64,000 nt of DNA from Lucinisca nassula (taxonomy: Eukaryota > Mollusca > Bivalvia > Lucinida > Lucinidae): the NCBI GenBank assembly GCA_963580285.1, contig OY757014.1:100194072-100258071 (forward strand). Reading direction: 5' to 3'. The notes below the pieces were generated by a model. That model worked only from the letters and a program-made list of their open reading frames with translations, was not told the origin of the DNA and searched no databases. Positions 26,301 through 35,300 of this stretch are shown piece after piece; the first letter of the stretch is position 1, and every line of letters starts with the position of its first letter. A program made the position numbers and the translations under genes.

Positions 26301-29300
26301 AGTGATTATGCTACTCGCCTGGTAAACCAGGGGTTTCAGGATCGATCCCGGGCTTCTCCAGACTTTCGGATGAGTCTTTAAACCGAGGTCCCATCTTCGT
26401 ATGACCTTAGCTGTTGGTGAGATGTAAAACTCAAACACATTATAATATGGTTTGGGATTTAAAGATGGATCCCTAAAATGTATAGATTATAAAATGTATT
26501 TTATATCACTATTTATTATATCATTAACATCGTTTTGGATATAACACAGGTTAAAGCTGGATCCCTAAAAGAGAATAATTCTGGATCAGAAATATATGAG
26601 AGAAAATTAATTCATTTGGATAAAATTCATGAGAAACTTTGCAGTCTGTATGAGAGACTTCAGAACAGTTTATTACTAATTTATTTTTTTTGCCAGAGAG
26701 TTTTTGTACCATCTGACATCACCCATGTATATAAGAGCAAATCTCTCATAATTTGGCCAGAAAATAATTCTTGTTAAAATGTCTGTATTATATAGAAAAT
26801 GACCATAAATAGCCCCCACCCATCGGGGCTTGAAGAAATAATTGGGCTGCATGATGCTTCCATGCAGAGCTGAAACCGACCCGCACACAAGTACTGGTAA
26901 ACCGCTTGGATGATCTAAGCCTGCCCAGGCAATGCGGTGTGAGTCGGCCCGTCCATGCTTATAAACCCTATTGGTTTCATTGGGCAGCAGGGCTTGAGAT
27001 GTCATTTCATCTCAATGTCGGGTAAAAGTCCCACAAAATTGGAAGCAACGTCTCCAAAATGACCTATACAGTGTTAACGGGGACGTTAAACTTCAAATCA
27101 AACAAAACCGTAAATGATCATTTTCCTGTAACAAGGTTTCTGCGATTCCCCTCATCAATAGGGTTATAAAGCGGGGGTAGTGTATATTCCAAATTATAAC
27201 ATGACGGAAACACGCCTATATAAATATATTGGTCAAATTTTACTACCAAAAGATGAAATTTTACAGATAAAAATCCTGATATTTTTCGTATTTCTTCACA
27301 AAACATAGATTGTGAGTACTAGTGAGTACCCACAATCTGTTTTTGAGTAGAAATAAGAAAAATAATGTAGACCCCTTTAAACCCCAGTTTTACTATATAA
27401 AAGTGGGGTTCAATGGGGTCAAAATTATATAGGCATGTTTTCGTGATGAAAAATCTGACTGATCAGAATGCTTTGATAGCAGAATATGAGTGATGAACAT
27501 GTGGTTATCTTTTCTTTTGTTTCAGAATGAGTTACTGTCCCTGAATACAACCCCTATTGTACAGGAAGTTGTTAATTCTCATGGCCAGCTTCTGCTTGAT
27601 AGAATCATGAGGGTAAGGACAGGATTTAGTTGATCAAAACATCATTCTTGCATAAATACCTATGCGCACGGCTGTTTGAAGCCATTGTCAAATGGACCGA
27701 AAGTCGTGCTCAAACAGCAAAAACCATAGTCAAATCATGAAATTTGCGTGCTGTTTGAACATGGATTTTGAGCTTTTGATATCACAAGACGGGCCTTGCT
27801 TTGTTTACATTACGTTGAGCGATGTAACGTCATTGCCCTGAACGTAGCGTTTTAGGGTTCTATGATGACGTCAGAATGTTACTGCGTAACGACATCATTG
27901 TAAACAATATTCTGAACTGGCCGCCATGTTGGTTCGCCGGTCGCATTTGAAGAGTTTATATGGTGTTTATATGGAGCTTTTGGGTGTTTTCGTCAAAATT
28001 TGCGGTCGGATTCATTAGTTTTGCAAGAACAACGATCATCCATGGTTATTTCATTGCATTAACATTTGACCGATCCCTCAGAAATTATTTGAACATTCGG
28101 CCACTAGGCCGAATGTTCAAATAATTTCCGAGGGATCCGTCAAATGTTAATGCATGAAAAACCATGGTTGATCCCTTTATTAACTTAACGAACTTGTTGA
28201 TGATCAAAATGTTAACTGTTCTAGCAAGTACAGTATTTACTACTGTGGTATTTTTGCTGAAAAATGTTAATAGCTTTGCTGAAAAAAAAAGTATTCAGAT
28301 GCAAAAGATTCTCTCATTTTTGCAGCAAATATAAGGAGTACTAGCTATTTTTCTCAAACAGTTGCATCTGCAGAAGCTACTAACATTTTTTTCAGCAAAA
28401 TTATTAGCATGCATAACGATAACAGACCTGTGCATTTTTCGCATCTCCAAAATGGCTACAGGGCAGTCCCTTTATAACACTATGTTAGGGGTGCATAGAA
28501 CAGGACCATGTTATAAGTGAACCACGTTATAAAGGGATATTCATATATATAAATTATAGTAAAATGACAATTTGGGAGGCAAGACCTGGCCGTATTATAA
28601 CCAAAAGCGTGTTATAATGAGTAGAGTACTAAAGGGACTGCCCTGTACTTTTCTGATGAAAATCTGTGAGATTTTTTCTTATTTATCCTGCAGACATAGG
28701 TGGTGGGTGCTCGTTAGAACCGCCTCAGTGAGGCGGTTCTAACGAGTACCCACAACCTATGTCTCGGAGCAGAAATAAGAAAAATAATGTATACCCCCTA
28801 AACCCCAGTTTTCTCTATATAAAGTGGGGTTTAAGGGGGTGTTCATTTCACGGACATGTTCACATGATGGTTTGTCATGTTAAATGATAAAAGTTTTAAC
28901 CATCTTGGAGCAGTTGTTCAAAGCACCGTTGGCCTTATTGTTAGCAGTCAAATTGTTAACTGTTCTGGCAAGTAAAATATCTAATATAGTATTATTTTTT
29001 GCTAAAACAAAATTAGAGCAGCTTTTGCTGTTGCAGTAAAATTCCTATATTAAGACCACCTTTAGGGCTGTTCAAAAGTGGTCTTTAAGAGCACTTTTGA
29101 ACACTCCCAGTGGTGATCTTTGACCACAGGACATGGTCTGCAGAAAACACCAAGAAAGAATAACTGCAAACTGCTAAATAAGCTTTTTAAAACAGAATAA
29201 GTCTTATTTTTAGGCGGTCTTAATGGGAATCAGAACACTTTCAGGCGAGGCAACTCCTGCAAAAGTATTTTTGTCTCCCATGTCAATAGGGGTCAACTCT

Positions 29301-32300
29301 TAAAAGGAAAGAATTTGCTCCTGAATCGGAACACTTTCAGGGGAGGCAACTCCTGCAAAAGTATTTTTGTCTCCCATGTCAATAGGGGTCAACTCTTAAG
29401 GAAAGACCCCTTTTTCAGTGGGACAGGGCTTGAAGAAAAGCAAACAGGAAGTCCCGAAAGTTGTCTCCCTTTGAAAAATGGCTGAAAAATCTGCCAGGTA
29501 GCAGAATTTTACTGTATTTGCCATATTTAATGGATAAATTTTTAATGATTCGTTAACTAAAGATGTAATTAGTTTTGTACAAATGGTCCATTGTCTAACT
29601 GTTGCAGCACTGTTAGTTTTGAACAACTAGGTCCTAGTTTCGTTGCATCAATGGGCCTGGCAAAATGTTTTACGTAGAGAAAATATTTCGGGCAAATGTG
29701 GGGTTCTTATTGTCATGAGAAAACCCTTATATGTACCTCTCTCATAGTCAAATACAACAGGCCTCCGAGGTCTAGTGGGTAAAAGCACAGTCTCTTAACC
29801 CATTTAGTACCAGAAACCCCAAAAAGGGGACCCGGGCAAACAGTGCAGTCCCCGATCAGACGCCGCAGAACGCGGCGTCTGATCGGGGCCTCCACTGTTT
29901 GCTTAAAGTTCCGCCATTTTCCAAATCAATTTTGAAGAAAACACAACCTGATACCCCTTAATTTTGAAATGGACTCATGCAATATATAAGGAGGAAGATT
30001 TCATATGCCAAGCTGTGCAACAGAAGGCCAGCAACAAAACTCCAGTTTTGCCCACTTCTGTTTAACAGTCAGCTTGAAATAAGTGAAAAACCTTGAAAAT
30101 AAAAAATATGGAGAAACTTCAATAGCTCAAACAGCAATGTCTTGCTTGCCATGGCTAGTTCAAACTCATTCTTAAGGGTAATGGGAACACCGGGCAAATT
30201 TTTCGGCCATTTTTCAAAGGGAGACAACTTTTGGGACTTCTGTTCACTTTTCTACAAGCCCTGTCCCACTGAAAAGGGGTCAGCTCTGGAGCAAATTCTT
30301 TCCTTTAAGAGTTGACCCCTATTGACATGGGAGACAAAAACCCTTTTTTTCAGGAGTTGCCTCCCCTGAAGGTGTATCCATTCCCCTAAAGTCCCTTTGG
30401 AAGTGTTCCCATTGCTCCGGATAAGGAATAGTGGGGGGGGGGGGGGGGGGGGGTAATTTAGAGAGATTTGCTGAGGGGAATTAATCACATTTCTGGGTCA
30501 AAGATCTTTAGTAATATCAAATACAGTCCAACATGTGTTAAGCAAGCACCTCAGGGATGATCAAAATGTGCTTGCATAAGTCAGGTGCTTGCTTAATACA
30601 GGTGAATTTTAATTAATTTGCCTTTTTCGGGAACTAAATGCATGCTTGCTTAAAACAGGTTGCTTGCTTAATACAGGTGGCCATTAAGACAGGTTTGACT
30701 GTAAACCCCTTATACAGAGTGTACTGCCGTGCCTGCTAGCTTTGTATGCGCTATATGAACATCCTTATTTTTTGGGGATGCCTCTGTAGCACAGTTGGTA
30801 AGGAAGTCGGTCACTGTAGTGCTAGGTGCCATCGGCGCATCTGTGCGTGGGTTTGAACCACAGAAAAGGCAAATATTTGTTTACAAGGTCAGGTTTGTTT
30901 GTTTGATATGAGGTTTAACGTCCCCGTCAACACTGTAAAGGTCATGTTGGAGATGTCGCTTCCAATTTTGTGAGACTTTTACCCGACATTGAAATGACAT
31001 CTCAAGCCCTGCTGCATAGGGGCTTGAAGAAATATATGGGCTGCATGATGCTTCCACGCAGAGCTGAATCCGGCCCGCACACTAGTACTGGTAAACCGCT
31101 TGGAGCATCTAAGCCTGTCCAGGAACCGCGGTGTGAGGCAGACCGTCCATGCTAATAAACCCTATTGGTTTCATTGGGCGACAGGGCTTGAGATGTCATT
31201 TCATCTCAATGTCGGGTAAAAGTCCCACAAAATTGGAAGCAACGTCTCCAAAATAACCTTTACAGTGTTGACGGGGACGTTAAACCTCAAATCAACAACA
31301 ACAAGCCCTGCTGCCCAATGAAACCAATAGAGTTTATAAGCATGGATGGTCCGACTCGCAGCGCTTTGCCTGGGCAGGCTTAGATCCTCTGAGCGGTTTG
31401 TCAATACTCGTGTGTGGGTCGGTTTCAGCTCTGCATAGAAGCATCATGCAGTCCATCTATTTCTTCAAACCCCGATGGGCGGGGGCGGTACAAGGTCAAG
31501 TCAATAAGTAACCAGCCTATCCCATTTCCAATAGAGTGTTTACCAACAAGCATCTGATCGCCTAGATGATCAGGTCACCCAGACGCTTTACGCTGCTCCA
31601 TGCACAAGCATAAAAAATTTTGGGGGCTATATTTCATTGATGGTTTGTGTTGTAGCTTGTGTTTCCATTATTAAATAGATTTTTAACAGACACATTTTGT
31701 CATTGAAACCATAATGAAAGAAACAGTGTCACTATTTTGGTATATATATGACTAAGTTAGGAGTTGGACCTGAATACTTGTTTACTGAGTAAAGTTGAGA
31801 AACGGTATTAGGGCTGTACTAAAATATTACGATATACCCTGCATATATACTTGTGATTGTGCATAGGTAGCTACTCTGAACAAAAGGGACCCTAATATTA
31901 TTATCAATAAACAATCTTAGACCTTAAAGTCGAATTATGCCCAAATAGAGAGAAAGGACTTGAGAAGAATCAGGAATGGACTACAAAATTGGCACATACC
32001 CTTCATGAGGCAATCTGATCCTTTTGCCATGGGGCAAACACACGCCTCCTCAAATCATTTTTTTGACGAAACTTTGGACAAAACAAAAGCTTTTTCTCCT
32101 GCAAGTGATTTTGAGTTTGTAAATTCTGACTTTCAACAGCTTATTTCAAAGCTACATTTTGAACCACTTAGCTCAGTACTAATCCCGACATGTCAAATAA
32201 AAAAGAATGTTGGAGAGGTTGAAAGTTTTGTGTGTCTCCGGCTAAACCCTTGTAAAATAGTGCCTAAAATATAATCTTGGTTCAGACTCCAAGCTGGGCA

Positions 32301-35300
32301 CCCGGATAGACTCCAGTTCAATACACCTTAAAAAATTGTTCCGGGATTAGACTCCAGGAAAACTCGGGGATAGAACCATACATCTTACTGTGGATCCCAG
32401 GCCGCCCTGCCCATTGGGGCTTGGAGAAACAGATTTGGCTGCATGATGCTTCCACGCAGAGCTGAAACCCACCACACATGAGTACTGGTAAAGTTAGGAG
32501 GTCTAAGCCTGCTCAGGTAAAGTGGTGCGAGTTGGACCATCCATGCATATAAACCATATTGGTTTCATTAAGCGGCAAGGCTTGACATGTCATCTCAGTG
32601 TAGGGTAAAAGTCCCACAAAATTTGCAGTAACGTCACCAAAATGACCTAAAAAGTGTTAACGGGGACATTAAAAACCTCAAATCAAACAAATTTGGGTCT
32701 CAACCCCACATGGACCTACAAATTTGATATAAAACTGTAAAGCATCAGTGCTCCAGCTAGACACTCTCCGGGAAAACCCTGTCATATTACCCTACAACAT
32801 ACTGTGGGTCCAAATCCCACTTGGGCTGCAAAAGTAAAGCCAATCAACGCTCCAGGCAGTTCCTGAAACACTCTTGCCATTGTTAAATACAGTCGAACTT
32901 CAATGGCTCGAACACCTTTGGGACCTTGAAAATCTGTTCGAGACGGGTAGTTCGAGCCACTGGGGATTATTGCCAGGAGGCATAACGTGATACTTTTAAA
33001 CATCCTTTCGGTGTTCTATAATGAAAATGTATGCTATGTGTACTCATTAGAATCGCCTCATCGGGGTGATTCTAATGAGTACACACAGCCTACATTTGCA
33101 AGATAAAAGACTAAAATCTCCTTAATTATCCCCCACTGTTTCTTATGTAGAGGATTTTGCTAGGGACTCAAGAACGGGTTCGACTCATCCATGGTAAAGG
33201 AGCCATCGATGTTCGAGCCATCGAAGTTCAACTGTACATGATATAAAGGAGAAAATTGTGTAAACATCTTACACATTGACACAAAGTTAACTTCCAACTT
33301 TACAGAGGCTGAAGAAGGGTCTTCGATTCCGAAAAAACATTACCATGTGTCAGTTATCGCTTACTGAATAAAGTTGAGGAACAGTACTTAACCCACACTA
33401 TAAAAATATTACAATATTAACTCCACATATTTGTGATCGTGCCCAAGCCGTTACTCTAAACAATAGGGTGCCCAGTTTTATTATCTATAAACAATCTTTC
33501 ACCATAGTGGATTTACGGTCAAACCGAGAGAAAGGACTCACAAAGGACTAAACCCCTAGGTGTGAGAAGAACCTTGAACAGGCTACATATGCCCTTCATA
33601 AGGCAATCTGATCCCTCTTCCAATGACACACCTCTTCAAATCATTTTCTGAGCAACAGGGCTTGAGATGTCATTCCATCTCAATGTCGGGTAAAAGTCCC
33701 GCAAAATTGGAAGCGATGTCTCCAAAATGACCTTTACAGTGTTGACGGGGTTGTTAAACCTCAAATCAAACAAACAAACAATGATTGATTCTGATTCGGC
33801 AGATGATATGTGAACTTGTTTTTAACTAATAGTGTGTCTTTTTATTGTAGGCTGTTGGTGGGGAGTCACCTCGCATGATGATGGAGAATACAGCTGATGT
33901 CCTATTTTCTCTCAGTAAGAACTATCTGGAACCGCTGAGGATATGGTTTCAAGAGGTCATCAATAAAGATGGTTATCCGTCGGAGAGATGTACAAAGGCA
34001 GAAAAAGAACAGTTTGTGAAGTCAGTTCTCAGGTACGTTGTTTGATGTTCATTTTTAAGTTGCACCTGATTTTGGATTGGCGTGATATAGTGATCTGGGC
34101 CCCAGTTGTTTAAAGTATCATTAGCTTATCGAGCTTGTTAGCGGTCAAAATGTTAACTGTTCTGGCAGGTACAATTTGTAATACTCTGGTATTTTTGCTG
34201 GAAAAATGTGAGTAGCTTTTGCAAATCACATTTTTTTCAGCAAAAATGATACCTTAATTGCCATATTAAAGTAGTCAAAGATTTAAACATTATGTTTATT
34301 AATGACATTATTAGTGTTGAACAACTTGTTCCTGGTTTTCAATCCATTCATTTGTTTGTGCATTTGTTCCTCTTGATGAATGAAAATCTATGTTGTGTGT
34401 ACTCATTAGAATCACGTCGATTAGGCGATTCTAATAAGAACACACAACATACCTTTATTTTAAGGAAAATCCCAAAGATATGCCAATGATGCTTCCTGAC
34501 CTATCCCTCAGTGGCTCGAACTACCATAGCAACAGACAAGTATTTTGTGATAATTAAAGAGTAGTTTTCCTTATTTCTCTATATAAACCTATGTTATGGG
34601 TACTCATTAGAACTGCAACGGCAACGCGGTCCTTATGAATACTCATAACATAGGTTTTTAAGGAGAACTGACAAAAACTATCCTTCAGTTATCGCAAAAT
34701 ACTTACCTTATCTGTTGCTATGACTACCTGTGTCACAGATAATTTTGATGGTCCCAGACGTGTTTAAAGTATCATTAAAGAGACTGGACTTGTAGGATTT
34801 GGACTTGAGGTTAACCCTTAAGATGCCGAAAAAAACTACATCTGAAAATGTCGTCTGCTTATGTCGTCTGCTGATTTTTTTTTTTGCTAACTGTTTTAAA
34901 ATACTTTTGCATATAGGCAAACAGTGTAGACCCAGATCAAACTGTTCCTAAAAGAGCAAACTGATTTGGGTCCACACTGTTTGCCAAAAAAAATGACTTT
35001 TAAAGTAACCGACAGACGACAAAGCAGAAGACCATTGTCGTGATTGGCATTTTATGGGTTAAGAAGGCTTGTTGCATGCAAGAACCACAATTCAGTATCT
35101 CAGTAATTGGCAAGTGCTCGCCACATATCCGTCTGAAAATGTTTCCTTTTCCTTCATGTCTTATCTCGAATGCTTCCTTTTCTTTCCCCTAACCAATGAA
35201 ATTACAGCGTGTTTTATGAGCCTAAATTGTGTAATAAAGCATTGCTGCTCCTTCAGCACACAGAATGTGGTACATAAAGCCACTTACTGATAAGACTAGT

